A DNA stretch of 64,000 nt from Candidatus Nanopelagicus hibericus (GCF_002288005.1 NZ_CP016771.1:310001-374000), one strand, 5' to 3'; numbered from the stretch's first letter, positions 1-8,481 are shown. Notes: generated by a model from the sequence alone, not told the origin. Program-made: numbers and translations.

Positions 1-133
1 CTTCCTGACCGCCACTCTTATCAATCCCATGAATTAATACCTTTGCCCCCTCAGCAACTGCTTTGATTGCAATAGCTTTTCCAATTCCAGAGGTGGCACC
101 GGTAATGATTATTACCTTATCTTTTAAGCGCAT
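1..133 (-). CDS. Short-chain dehydrogenase/reductase, N-terminal fragment
   Basis: The reverse complement from an ATG at 133 reads MRLKDKVIIITGATSGIGKA and continues open to the window edge, so only about 44 residues are visible. The TGATSGIG segment is the glycine-rich Rossmann nucleotide-binding motif that opens classical SDR oxidoreductases, sitting at the usual distance from the start. It begins two bases after the stop codon of the upstream MDR dehydrogenase, so it is the fourth or later gene of a leftward sugar-catabolism operon. The catalytic Ser/Tyr/Lys part lies outside the window, so substrate cannot be judged. Family call is secure; specific function unknown. Confidence 0.85.
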   Translation of the reverse strand, partial: MRLKDKVIIITGATSGIGKAIAIKAVAEGAKVLIHGIDKSGGQE

Positions 134-135
134 GA

Positions 136-1170
136 TTACTCCGGCCTAATTACTGATTTTAAAATCTCACCAGATTGCATCTTTTCAAATGCAGTTTTCC
201 AATCTTTTATTGGAAATACTCCACCTAACACTGGCTTTAGATCTAACGAACCACTCTCCAGCAATCGAAGCACCCGCTCCCACATTGGCCAGTTATGTGA
301 AAAACTTCCACGCAATGTCACATTTTTTGCAACCAAAGGATCCATTGAGAAATCAAGTGGCTGTGGCCCCCAGCCAACCTTTGAAATCCATCCATTTGGG
401 CGGATTACTTCAAGAGCATTTTTTAAGGAAGCACTTACACCGGCGGCATCAACCACACCATCTGCACCCAAACCATCTGCCGCCATTGCCCATTCTTTGG
501 CGTCACCAATAATTACCTCACAACCATAAGTTTTTGCAATATTTAATCGATTCCGATCCTTTTCTAAACCAACCAACGCCACCTCAGCGCCGGCAAGCCG
601 CGCCATTGCAACACAGAGAACTCCAATTGGTCCCGGGCCATAAACCACAATTCGATCCCCTGGTCTAACAAAACCGGGCGCAATAGTTGCGCTGTACGCC
701 ACCGCACATGGCTCAGTCATAGCAGCGTATTCAAATGAGATATTTTCTGGAATCTTATGAAGTAATCGGGATGCAACCTTGGCATATCTAGTCATACCGC
801 CGTTTACGCCATAACCAAAGCCTTTTCGTGTGGGATCTAAGTTGTACTTTCCCTCTCTACTAAGCGGTGATTCAGTATCAATTACCGCAGCAGTCTCAGT
901 TACTACGCGATCACCAACCCTCCACTTACCTACTGATTTAACATTTTTCCCTAACTCTTTTATAACTCCACAAAACTCATGTCCTAAGACAACTGGGTAA
1001 TTTACTGCCCAAGAATTAGTGCCATGCCACTGATGTAAATCGGAGCCACAAACACTTACCGCCTCTACCTGCATAATCACATCATCATCACCAAAGCTTG
1101 GGTAATCAATCTCTTGCAGCTCAACACTGCCTGGCTTGGAGGAGAAATTAACAACTCCGATTGATTTCAT
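136..1170 (-). CDS. Zinc-type MDR alcohol/polyol dehydrogenase lacking structural-zinc cysteines
   Basis: A 344-residue medium-chain dehydrogenase of the threonine/sorbitol dehydrogenase type. Catalytic zinc ligands are visible as C41 (CGSDLH), H64-E65 (GHE) and E153 (TEPCAVA). The NAD(P) site is GPGPIG near residues 178-183. The lobe that normally carries four structural-zinc cysteines (the CG-C-C-x7-C pattern) is aligned by its flanking REGKYNL and KGFGYGV segments, but the cysteines are replaced by D98, S101, S104 and D112. It therefore probably binds only catalytic zinc, as some sorbitol dehydrogenases do. It sits 2 bp downstream of the HUMPS-family gene and 2 bp upstream of an SDR, so it is co-transcribed with them. 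Likely role is oxidation of a polyol or secondary alcohol in sugar breakdown; exact substrate unknown. Confidence 0.88.
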   Translation of the reverse strand: MKSIGVVNFSSKPGSVELQEIDYPSFGDDDVIMQVEAVSVCGSDLHQWHGTNSWAVNYPVVLGHEFCGVIKELGKNVKSVGKWRVGDRVVTETAAVIDTESPLSREGKYNLDPTRKGFGYGVNGGMTRYAKVASRLLHKIPENISFEYAAMTEPCAVAYSATIAPGFVRPGDRIVVYGPGPIGVLCVAMARLAGAEVALVGLEKDRNRLNIAKTYGCEVIIGDAKEWAMAADGLGADGVVDAAGVSASLKNALEVIRPNGWISKVGWGPQPLDFSMDPLVAKNVTLRGSFSHNWPMWERVLRLLESGSLDLKPVLGGVFPIKDWKTAFEKMQSGEILKSVIRPE

Positions 1171-1172
1171 TT

Positions 1173-1886
1173 TTACCTCACTCTTGGTGTAATTGGGATA
1201 TCACCATATGCATGAACCTTTTCACAAATTTTTCTAAGAACCTCTTCCACATTTCCAGCACCCCTTGAAAAAGAGTCAGCATCAATGGCAAGTGGTGCGC
1301 CAATTACTACCAATGGGGCGCCATATGAAGGGCAAGCAATTGCTTGTTCAAGTGATAAGCCACCAACTGCTTGCACTGGAATACCAACCGCATCGACTAC
1401 GGCTTTTAATTGATCAAGTGGATTTGGTGCAACCTTGCCACTTGCAGCAATGCCGCGTCGCTCGTCATATCCAATATGGTGAATGATCATCTGGCAACCT
1501 AAATCTTCAAGTTGTCTTGCACCTGCAACCATATCGTCACAACCTAAGTTATCGCCCATCACAGTAATTCCGTAATCCGCGCCCGCTTTAACAACAACTT
1601 TAATTGTTTCAGGATGCGCTCTTGCCATAACCACAACATGAGTAGCGCCAGCCTTTGCCATCATTTCCGCCTCCAGATAGCCACCATCCATAGTTTTTAA
1701 ATCCGCTACCACTGGGATATTTGGAAACTCTTTTCTAAGTGCGCGTACACCATGTAATCCTTCCGCCAATATAAATGGCGTGCCTGCTTCTAACCAATCA
1801 ACACCAGCGCGCATCGCAGTGTGCGCCATCTCCATCGCCTCTTTGATATCGATTAAATCAAGTGAGACCTGCACAATTGGTTTCAC
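1173..1886 (-). CDS. HUMPS-family protein, 3-hexulose-6-phosphate synthase-like
   Basis: A 237-residue (beta/alpha)8 protein of the OMP decarboxylase/HUMPS superfamily, starting with GTG. The DLKTMDGG segment near residues 62-69 matches the hexulose-6-phosphate synthase form of the active-site signature rather than the DAKIADAG form of 3-keto-L-gulonate-6-phosphate decarboxylase. Family members make or break C-C bonds next to a phosphorylated ketose (formaldehyde plus ribulose-5-phosphate, or decarboxylation). No 6-phospho-3-hexuloisomerase partner is visible, so a formaldehyde role is not proven; a lyase role on a sugar acid phosphate is equally possible given the neighbours. The stop codon of the RraA-family gene directly abuts the start, and HPS-RraA fusions are known in archaea, which supports a functional pair. 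Confidence 0.75.
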   Translation of the reverse strand: MKPIVQVSLDLIDIKEAMEMAHTAMRAGVDWLEAGTPFILAEGLHGVRALRKEFPNIPVVADLKTMDGGYLEAEMMAKAGATHVVVMARAHPETIKVVVKAGADYGITVMGDNLGCDDMVAGARQLEDLGCQMIIHHIGYDERRGIAASGKVAPNPLDQLKAVVDAVGIPVQAVGGLSLEQAIACPSYGAPLVVIGAPLAIDADSFSRGAGNVEEVLRKICEKVHAYGDIPITPRVR

Positions 1887-2558
1887 CTACAACACTCCAT
1901 ACTTAGCAAAGGCCTCACTAGGTGGCATTCCTTCTTTGACAGCTTTTCTAAATAAACTCTCCCCAGAGTTTTTCTCCTCCACTCTGGCAATCACCTCATC
2001 AATTGCACCCTTTGGCACAATTACCACGCCATCAATATCACCAACAATTAAATCACCAGGATTAATTCTTACGCCATCAATAACCGCTGGCACATTATGT
2101 TCAACCACCTCATACCTAGAGTTAATATCAAGGGGGGAAGTTTGCACACCAAAAACTTTAAAACCTAAGGCCTGCATTCTGGTGGTGTCCCTTACCGGTC
2201 CATCAGTTAACGCACCTGCCACACCCTTATGTTTGCACGCGGTTGAAAGTAACTCACCCCAAAATGCTGCCGGATGATCACCACCATTATTTCGATTAGA
2301 TGGTGTTACATAAACTTGATCTCTGCCAACTGCATCTAGTGCTTTAAGTAATCCCACATATGGCACATCAGGGGAAGCAAAAACCGCCTCAACTCTTACT
2401 GGAAACGCATACCCCATCATCACGCCATCACCTGAGATCATTTGAATATCAGATTTTAAAACTTGATTGCGCAATCCCATGTGGTCTAAACAATCAGAGG
2501 CTAAGGCTGCGGTGAAAATGGTGGAGAGTTTTTGCAGATCATAATTTTTGCTACTCAC
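1887..2558 (-). CDS. RraA-family protein (HMG/CHA aldolase-like)
   Basis: A 223-residue RraA/'dimethylmenaquinone methyltransferase'-annotated protein with a GTG start. It contains the G-x20-R-D aldolase signature: GELLSTACKHKG leading to TDGPVRD. These residues bind the divalent metal and pyruvate in 4-hydroxy-4-methyl-2-oxoglutarate/4-carboxy-4-hydroxy-2-oxoadipate aldolases, so this copy is more likely an aldolase, decarboxylase or lyase than the RNase E inhibitor the family is named for. It is the first gene of the leftward operon and is followed with no gap by the HUMPS-family gene. Role within sugar-acid breakdown is inferred from context. Confidence 0.8.
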   Translation of the reverse strand: MSSKNYDLQKLSTIFTAALASDCLDHMGLRNQVLKSDIQMISGDGVMMGYAFPVRVEAVFASPDVPYVGLLKALDAVGRDQVYVTPSNRNNGGDHPAAFWGELLSTACKHKGVAGALTDGPVRDTTRMQALGFKVFGVQTSPLDINSRYEVVEHNVPAVIDGVRINPGDLIVGDIDGVVIVPKGAIDEVIARVEEKNSGESLFRKAVKEGMPPSEAFAKYGVL

Positions 2559-2769
2559 ACCCCAAAGATTAGAGGCTGCACTGGTGATCCAACAGACCCT
2601 TAACCATTACTTGAGGCATTGGGCGTGGGAATTTATAACAATCAGATAAAGTGATGATTATTAAAGCATTGTTAGCATGCCTTTGTTGACTGCTTCTCAT
2701 GCAGTAGTAAGGATTGGCTCAGGTTCGACGAATCTCGTTGTGCCATTCTATATAGAAAAGGAGAAATGA
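2559..2769. promoter_or_regulatory. Divergent intergenic control region of two sugar-catabolism operons
   Basis: This 211-bp gap separates the two divergent operons and must hold both promoters. Rightward, TTGACT at 2686-2691 is a good -35 candidate with a weak TAAGGAT-like -10 near 2708; an inverted repeat ACTGC/GCAGT (2689-2705) lies inside it and could be an operator. A second AT-rich TATATA lies at 2749-2754. A strong AAGGAG ribosome binding site at about 2758-2763 precedes the ATG at 2770. No regulator gene is visible in the window. Promoter assignments are inspection only. Confidence 0.45.
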
Positions 2770-4047
2770 ATGCGTAGAAGTTCATTTCGTCTTGTTGCAG
2801 CTGCAGCAGCTATTGCCCTTGCGGTAACTGGTTGTTCATCATCATCTGATGAAGCAGCGAATGAAGACACAGAGTTTGAAATCTTTACCTGGTGGGCATC
2901 TGGTGGCGAAGCTGCTGGCCTACAAGGAATGATTGACGTTTACTCAGCAGAGAATCCAAACACAGAGTTTATTAACGCTGCTGTTGCTGGTGGTGCTGGT
3001 GTAAACGCTAAGGCTGTACTACAAAGCCGTTTAGATGCTAATGAGCCACCAGATTCATTCCAAGCACACGCTGGTATGGAGCTTGATGGTTATGTAAGAG
3101 GCGGACAGTTAGAGGATCTAACCTCTTTGTACGCATCAGAGGGTTGGGACAAAATATTCCCATCTGATTTGATCAAAACTCTTACTGTTGACGGAAAAAT
3201 TTATTCAGTCCCAGTAAACATTCACAGAGCAAATGTTCTTTGGTGGAATCCAGCAACTGCAACAAAAGCTGGCGTCACAAAAGCACCTGAGACTCTAGAT
3301 GAGTTCTTTGCTGACCTTGAGAAGTTTAAGAAAGCTGGCGTAACTGGTCTAGCACTTGCAGGAAAGGGAGACTGGGCGATTGCTCACCTTCTTGACTGGA
3401 TGCTTCTTGCATCAATGGGTGCAGATAAGTTTGAAGGTCTATACAACGGATCAACTTCTTGGACAGGCCCTGAGGTTGCTGCCGGACTTAAGAACTTCCA
3501 GAAGGCACTTTCTTATGGAAATAAGGGAGCAGGAAACCTTGATTGGCCAGATGCTGGAAAGTTAGTAACTTCCGGTAAAGCTGGATTCTTTATCATGGGT
3601 GACTGGGCTTCAGCACAGTGGCAATCAGATGGTCTAAAGCTTGGAACTGACTACACATTCGCAGCAGCTCCAGGAACTGTTGGTACATACCAATGGCTAT
3701 CAGATTCATTCACACTTCCAGTTGGTGCACCACACCGCAACGCTGCAATTGCATGGTTGAAGGTTTGTGGATCACAAGCTGGACAGGATGCATTTAATCC
3801 AAAGAAGGGATCAATTTCAGCACGTACTGATGCTGATCTATCCAAATACGATGATTATCTAAAATCTGCTTCTGCTGATTGGTCAAAGGATCGCTTAGTC
3901 GGTTCAACTGTCCACGGCGTAATGGGAAATAACGCACTGATGGCTAAGTACAACGCAGCTGTTGGTAAGTACTTCTCAGGCGGATCAAAAGATAACGCCG
4001 GACTTGCTAAGGATCTTGCTGCAGCTTACGAAGCTGGCAAGGCTTAA
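2770..4047 (+). CDS. Sugar ABC transporter substrate-binding lipoprotein (CUT1 type)
   Basis: A 425-residue extracellular solute-binding protein. It has a basic n-region, a hydrophobic core and a lipobox VTGC with C22 as the lipidation site, followed by a Ser-rich flexible tether. The mature part shows the family features: FTWWASGGE near the mature N-terminus, a PPDSFQAH segment, and the central GKIYSVPVNIHRANVLWWN hinge-side strand common in glycoside-binding proteins. It captures a sugar or oligosaccharide at the outer membrane face and hands it to the two permeases downstream. A perfect stem-loop after its stop codon probably raises its expression relative to the permeases. Coupling to lactonase, kinase and aldolase genes suggests a monosaccharide, sugar acid or related ligand. 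Confidence 0.93.
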   Translation: MRRSSFRLVAAAAAIALAVTGCSSSSDEAANEDTEFEIFTWWASGGEAAGLQGMIDVYSAENPNTEFINAAVAGGAGVNAKAVLQSRLDANEPPDSFQAHAGMELDGYVRGGQLEDLTSLYASEGWDKIFPSDLIKTLTVDGKIYSVPVNIHRANVLWWNPATATKAGVTKAPETLDEFFADLEKFKKAGVTGLALAGKGDWAIAHLLDWMLLASMGADKFEGLYNGSTSWTGPEVAAGLKNFQKALSYGNKGAGNLDWPDAGKLVTSGKAGFFIMGDWASAQWQSDGLKLGTDYTFAAAPGTVGTYQWLSDSFTLPVGAPHRNAAIAWLKVCGSQAGQDAFNPKKGSISARTDADLSKYDDYLKSASADWSKDRLVGSTVHGVMGNNALMAKYNAAVGKYFSGGSKDNAGLAKDLAAAYEAGKA

Positions 4048-4066
4048 TAGCAATAAAGAAGTAAAT

Positions 4067-4104
4067 AACTTTGGTGGGCAAGTTAATTGCCCACCAAAGT
4101 TTTC
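4067..4104 (+). terminator. Intra-operon stem-loop between binding protein and permeases
   Basis: A perfect 15-bp inverted repeat, AACTTTGGTGGGCAA (4067-4081) and its complement (4087-4101), encloses a 5-base loop and is followed by TTTTC. This has the shape of an intrinsic terminator or a 3'-end-stabilising hairpin. It lies 20 bp after the binding-protein stop and 63 bp before the first permease, where partial termination commonly gives excess binding protein. Confidence 0.8.
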
Positions 4105-4166
4105 TAATTTAAGGCTAATTCGCTAGGCTCCACCAACTGCTAACTTTTAGGTCAGGGGAGGATTAG

Positions 4167-5081
4167 GTGGCTAAATCAAATACTAATCGCTACCCCCTTC
4201 GGACTCGTATCGGTGGTTTATTATTTGTACTACCCTCAATAATTACCGTATTAATTTTCGTCTACGGAATGATTATTTGGTCAATAAATGTCTCACTAAC
4301 CGATCAAAACTCAGGTCGTGTCAAAGAAATTAAGTATGTTGGACTAAAAAATTACACCGATTTGATTAGTGATGACCGCTTCACGCACTCTTTGAGCAAT
4401 CTAGTTAAATTCACAATAGTATTTATTTTAGGAACTTTGGTAACTGGTTTTATTATGGCCCTTTTACTTGAAAAAGGGATAAAGGGTGAGGGTTTCTTCC
4501 GCTCTTTTTACTTATACCCAATGGCAATCTCATTTATTGCGATGGGAACAGTGTTCAACTGGATACTTAACTCCGCCAGGGATGAAGAGGCGGGTGGTTT
4601 AAATCTTGCCTTACAGAAGATGGGTTTAGGCTTTTTACAAAATGATTGGTATGTATCAGAGCGAGGGGCAATGTATGCGATGGCACTTCCTGCCATCTGG
4701 CAGATGTCTGGTTATGTTCTAGCTCTTTTTCTAGCTGGTTTTCGCGGTATTCCAGATGATATGCGAGAGGCAGCTCGAGTTGATGGCGCCTCTGAATCAC
4801 AGATATATCGCTACGTATTGTTCCCTCAATTAACACCCACATTATTGACGGTACTTATTATTTTAGGCCACATATCTTTGAAGGCATTTGATCTGATTAT
4901 TGGCATTAATGGAAAGTCCTACGTAACTCAGGTAGTAGCGGTTTATATGTGGGAGGCAACCTTTGATGCCCGTGATTATGCCAAAGGAACTGCGATTGCA
5001 ATTGTGTTGCTGGTCTTAATTGCAATAGTAGTGATCCCATATCTTCGATATAACAACAAGCAACAGGCGTACCGTCAATGA
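4167..5081 (+). CDS. Sugar ABC transporter permease (MalF/UgpA type)
   Basis: A 304-residue inner-membrane permease with six predicted membrane segments (first at about 15-38, last at about 272-294). The conserved cytoplasmic EAA loop reads EAARVDGASESQIYRYVLFP around residues 200-220 and docks the ATPase. It starts with GTG after a strong GGGGAGGA ribosome binding site at 4154-4161. It overlaps the next permease by 4 bp (ATGA), which implies translational coupling. With its partner it forms the channel of a CUT1 importer. No ATPase gene is present in this operon, so it likely uses a shared MsiK/UgpC-type ATPase encoded elsewhere. Confidence 0.92.
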   Translation: MAKSNTNRYPLRTRIGGLLFVLPSIITVLIFVYGMIIWSINVSLTDQNSGRVKEIKYVGLKNYTDLISDDRFTHSLSNLVKFTIVFILGTLVTGFIMALLLEKGIKGEGFFRSFYLYPMAISFIAMGTVFNWILNSARDEEAGGLNLALQKMGLGFLQNDWYVSERGAMYAMALPAIWQMSGYVLALFLAGFRGIPDDMREAARVDGASESQIYRYVLFPQLTPTLLTVLIILGHISLKAFDLIIGINGKSYVTQVVAVYMWEATFDARDYAKGTAIAIVLLVLIAIVVIPYLRYNNKQQAYRQ

Positions 5082-5995
5082 GTAAAGATATAGTCGATTT
5101 AATCACCACTAAGCATGGTGTGCGCAACTCAAAGCGCAAGCGAACCGGAAAAGAGAAGTTTTGGCTGATTTTCCGATACGTATCACTTACCTTTATTTGG
5201 TTCTTAATCGTAATGCCTATCTATGTGATGGTAATTAACTCACTAAAAGGTGTAAAAAATGTTTATTTGATCAACGCCTTTAAATTGCCAGAGAAATTGG
5301 ATTTTTCAGCTTGGTCGGTGGCTTGGAGTGGAACTGATTACTTCCCACAATCAATATCGGAGTCAATGACAAGGACCTTATTGTTTGTAATTCAATCATC
5401 AATAATCTCGGCGGTGATTGGCTCAATTAATGGCTATGTTTTTGCCAAATGGAAATTTAAGGGATCAAACTTTATTTTTACACTATTCCTTTTTGGAATG
5501 TTTATTCCCTATCAGGCGATCATGATTCCGTTGGTAAGGGTGGCAACTGAGGTGGGCATAAACAAATCTATCTATGTCTTAGTCTTTGCGCACGTTATTT
5601 ACGGAATTCCAATCTGTACGCTGATTTTCCGCAATTACTATGAAGCTATTCCAAATGAGTTAATTGAGGCTGGCCGGGTAGATAAAGCCTCGATGGTAAG
5701 AATTTATCGCTCAATTATTTTGCCACTATCAATACCAGCATTTGTGGTGGTCTTAATCTGGCAATTCACCTCAGCATGGAATGACTTCCTCTTTGCCATC
5801 TTCTTAACTGGCGGTTCTCCCAAGCTTTCTGTGGCAACTACAGCGCTTAATTTTATTACCGGCTCCTCAAATCAGGTTTATTACGGTGTAAATATGACCG
5901 CTTCATTAATCGTTTCACTACCAACACTTATTGTTTATATCTTCCTAGGACGTTACTTTCTACGAGGATTACTCTCTGGCTCCTTGAAAGGATAA
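5078..5995 (+). CDS. Sugar ABC transporter permease (MalG/UgpE type)
   Basis: A 305-residue second permease of the same importer, with a cytoplasmic N-terminus rich in Lys/Arg, six membrane segments and an EAA loop EAGRVDKASMVRIYRSIILP around residues 204-224. The start ATG overlaps the stop of the first permease by 4 bp, so the two are translated together in equal amounts. It is followed after 2 bp by the SMP-30 lactonase gene, which ties transport directly to catabolism of the imported compound. Confidence 0.92.
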   Translation: MSKDIVDLITTKHGVRNSKRKRTGKEKFWLIFRYVSLTFIWFLIVMPIYVMVINSLKGVKNVYLINAFKLPEKLDFSAWSVAWSGTDYFPQSISESMTRTLLFVIQSSIISAVIGSINGYVFAKWKFKGSNFIFTLFLFGMFIPYQAIMIPLVRVATEVGINKSIYVLVFAHVIYGIPICTLIFRNYYEAIPNELIEAGRVDKASMVRIYRSIILPLSIPAFVVVLIWQFTSAWNDFLFAIFLTGGSPKLSVATTALNFITGSSNQVYYGVNMTASLIVSLPTLIVYIFLGRYFLRGLLSGSLKG

Positions 5996-5997
5996 GC

Positions 5998-6891
5998 ATG
6001 GCGATCGCAGTTGAAGTATTTGATTCTAGATGCAATCAATTGGGTGAGGGTCCAACTGCCACTGGCAAAAATAACAATCAGGTTCAGTGGTGTGACATCT
6101 ATGGCAAAGCGGTTAGGTCAAAGGATTTACTCACTGGACAAAGTAGTGAGTACCTTGCCGATGAACATATTGGCTTTCAAATTCCAAGAAGTGTGGGCGG
6201 TGATATTTTAGGAACCGCTAACGGTCCGGTGCTGCGAGATGCAGATGGAGTAATTCGCAAATTACCAACTCGGGCAGATGTAGATGGTGATAACTATGCA
6301 GGGGTAATTCGCTGGAATGATGCCAAAGTTTCACCAGATGGAGATCTCTTTCTTGGCTCAATGGCATATGAAAATCAAAGTGATCAGGGAGCGCTTTATC
6401 GTTTAAGCAAAGATGGCAAAAAGCTAACAAAGTTATTTGGTTCAGTTGGTATATCAAATGGTATGGATTGGTCAGTAGATAAAAGCAGAATGTTTTATAT
6501 TGACACTTTAACGCTGCGGGTTGATCAATTTGATTATCTCAATGGTGAAATTTCAAATAGAAGGCCATTGGTACAGGTAACAGAGGGTATGGGATATCCA
6601 GATGGAATGTGCTCAGATGCGAACGATAATCTTTGGGTAGCATTTTGGTTAGGCTCTTGTGTCAGATGCTTTGATGGTAAAACTGGTAAGCAACTTGAGG
6701 AAATAAAATTACCCACTCAGAAAATTACCTCCTGTGTATTTGCGGGAGAAAAGCTTGATCAACTAATTATTACCTCAGCCGTTGGAAACCCAGGAGAACA
6801 GGTTGATTTAGATGCGTTTCCACAAGCAGGTATGACATTTATTGCCACCCCTGGGGTAGTGGGTAAAAAAACAAACTTATTTGGTGCCTAA
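5998..6891 (+). CDS. SMP-30/gluconolactonase family sugar lactone hydrolase
   Basis: A 297-residue six-bladed beta-propeller of the SMP-30/gluconolaconase/LRE family. The divalent metal ligands can be aligned: E17 in LGEGP, N107 in RWNDAKVSPDG, N154 in ISNGMDWS and D202 in YPDGM. Family members hydrolyse aldonolactones produced by sugar dehydrogenases to the open aldonate. No signal peptide, so cytoplasmic. Its place between the permeases and a KDG-type kinase fits the lactonase step of a sugar oxidation pathway in which one of the downstream SDRs makes the lactone. Substrate could be glucono-, galactono- or another lactone. Confidence 0.88.
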   Translation: MAIAVEVFDSRCNQLGEGPTATGKNNNQVQWCDIYGKAVRSKDLLTGQSSEYLADEHIGFQIPRSVGGDILGTANGPVLRDADGVIRKLPTRADVDGDNYAGVIRWNDAKVSPDGDLFLGSMAYENQSDQGALYRLSKDGKKLTKLFGSVGISNGMDWSVDKSRMFYIDTLTLRVDQFDYLNGEISNRRPLVQVTEGMGYPDGMCSDANDNLWVAFWLGSCVRCFDGKTGKQLEEIKLPTQKITSCVFAGEKLDQLIITSAVGNPGEQVDLDAFPQAGMTFIATPGVVGKKTNLFGA

Positions 6892-7833
6892 TTGGGCACA
6901 GACTTATTCACCTTTGGTGAGGCACTCTCTGTTTTTATCTCAAGTGATACTGATTCGGTAATGAGCGCAACCAAGTATGAACGGGTTACCGCAGGGGCTG
7001 AGGTAAATGTTGCAGTTGCACTTTCCAGATTGGGTTTAAAAGCTCAATTTTTCTCAAGATTTGGAAATGATCAATTGGGCTCAGTAATGCTGGCTGATAT
7101 TGAGGCAGAGGGTGTTGATACCTCATTAGTTAAGCGAGTTGATTCTTTCACCGGTGCCATGGTGCGAAACTCTGGTAAATCCCAAGCAGTTGAGATAAGT
7201 TATTTAAGAAAAGGCTCAGCCGCATCCACCATTGAACCAGCAGATATTTTAGATTCCTACATATCATCCGCCAAGTGGTTGCACACCACTGGTATTACCT
7301 GTGCGATCTCACAAAGTGGTGAGAAAACTGTAAAGCATGCATTAAAGACAGCACGTGAATTAGGAGTTAAAGCTAGTTTTGATTTGAATATTAGGCGAAA
7401 ACTTTGGAGTGAATCTCAAGCAAGTGCAACCTTGGCACCAATTGCAGAGAATGTTGAATTATTAATTGGTGGAGAAGATGAGTTCAAAGTCGTCTTTGGC
7501 GATAGTGATGCAAAGCGAGTACTTGCACAGATGAATAAACGTGGCTGTAAAATCGCGGTAATGACAAAAGGTGATCAGGTAATGCGTTACTCCATCGATG
7601 GTCAATATGATGAAATCACACCCCCAAAGGTGGTTGCAGTTGATCCAGTTGGTTCTGGAGATGCCTTTACCGGTGGCAGCATCGCTGGATTATTAAGTGG
7701 CTTAGCACCAAGTGATGCCCTCAAACAGGGAAGTATCTGTGGGGCGCTAGTTGCAAGTATGTTTGGGGACTGGACTGGCATGCCAACAGGTAGCGCTGGA
7801 TTAATTTCAGATGAGTTATCAAAAAAGGTTTAG
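6892..7833 (+). CDS. kdgK: PfkB-family sugar kinase, 2-keto-3-deoxygluconate kinase-like
   Basis: A 313-residue ribokinase/PfkB kinase starting with TTG immediately after the lactonase stop codon. It shows the N-terminal substrate motif GAEVNVAVALSRLG (35-48) and the C-terminal signature DPVGSGDAFTGG with D257 as catalytic base. Together with the adjacent KDPG-type aldolase, the best call is 2-keto-3-deoxy-gluconate (or -galactonate) kinase, forming the 6-phosphate that the aldolase splits. Fructokinase or another PfkB activity cannot be excluded from sequence alone, hence the moderate confidence on specificity. Confidence 0.82.
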   Translation: MGTDLFTFGEALSVFISSDTDSVMSATKYERVTAGAEVNVAVALSRLGLKAQFFSRFGNDQLGSVMLADIEAEGVDTSLVKRVDSFTGAMVRNSGKSQAVEISYLRKGSAASTIEPADILDSYISSAKWLHTTGITCAISQSGEKTVKHALKTARELGVKASFDLNIRRKLWSESQASATLAPIAENVELLIGGEDEFKVVFGDSDAKRVLAQMNKRGCKIAVMTKGDQVMRYSIDGQYDEITPPKVVAVDPVGSGDAFTGGSIAGLLSGLAPSDALKQGSICGALVASMFGDWTGMPTGSAGLISDELSKKV

Positions 7834-7842
7834 GGGTTAATT

Positions 7843-8481
7843 TTGAAGACAGTTGATTTCTTGCTCACAGAGAAGATGATGAGTTTGGTCAGGTGTAATT
7901 CTCAAAAAGAAGGTCAAGAGATGGCTGATGCTTTGGTGGCAGCAGGTGTTAAGGCAATTGAGATCACCCTAACTACCCCAGGTGCTTTAAAGATCATTAA
8001 ATCTTTGGTGAAAAATAAGCAGCTATTAGTTGGTGCTGGGACTGTTAGAACCGTAAAAGATGTAAAAAAAGTGGCAGAGGTTGGCGCAAAATTTATTGTC
8101 TCTCCGGATACTAATGAGGATGTAATCCAAGCAACTAAGAAATTGAAATTGGCATCAATGCCAGGGGTTTCAACCCCTACTGAGGTCGGGATTGCAGTTG
8201 ATGCTGGGGCTGATATTTTGAAATTATTTCCAGCATCAGTATTAGGTCCTGATCATTTAAAGTCGATCAGAGAGCCATTTCCAAATAATCGCTGGTGCCC
8301 AACTGCTGGGATTACTCTGGAATCAATTCCAAAGTGGTTTGCAGCTGGAGCGGATCTGGTTGGTTTAGGTGGGCCATTAACCAAAGACGGTGTAAGTGGG
8401 GTAAGTAGAAATGTTTTGGCTTTCCGCACTGCAATTGAGCAAGCTAGTAAGGTAGTTTATAAACATGAAGTTAGCCAATAA
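7843..8481 (+). CDS. eda: 2-keto-3-deoxy-6-phosphogluconate (KDPG) aldolase
   Basis: A 212-residue class I aldolase with a TTG start. The Schiff-base lysine is K127 in ILKLFPA, the general base is E40 in AIEITLTTPGA, and the phosphate/substrate elements VRCN (R17), GAGTV (64-68) and SPDT are present. It should cleave KDPG or the galacto epimer to pyruvate and glyceraldehyde-3-phosphate in the cytoplasm. It lies 9 bp after the kinase gene and its 3' end overlaps the next SDR gene by 17 bp. With the upstream kinase it makes a semi-phosphorylative Entner-Doudoroff branch. Confidence 0.9.
   Translation: MKTVDFLLTEKMMSLVRCNSQKEGQEMADALVAAGVKAIEITLTTPGALKIIKSLVKNKQLLVGAGTVRTVKDVKKVAEVGAKFIVSPDTNEDVIQATKKLKLASMPGVSTPTEVGIAVDAGADILKLFPASVLGPDHLKSIREPFPNNRWCPTAGITLESIPKWFAAGADLVGLGGPLTKDGVSGVSRNVLAFRTAIEQASKVVYKHEVSQ

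Noticed and set aside
1780-2277. 165-codon plus-strand frame opposite the RraA/HUMPS genes
   Set aside because: It is a shadow of two well-supported genes on the minus strand and its translation is Ser/Thr/Pro-rich without any domain.
1887-2558. Calling this gene a regulator of RNase E
   Set aside because: The intact R-D aldolase signature and the sugar-operon context fit an aldolase/lyase better than the RNase E inhibitor.
2711-2745. GGTTCGACGAATC resembling a tRNA T-arm
   Set aside because: No acceptor, D-arm or anticodon stem can be formed around it.
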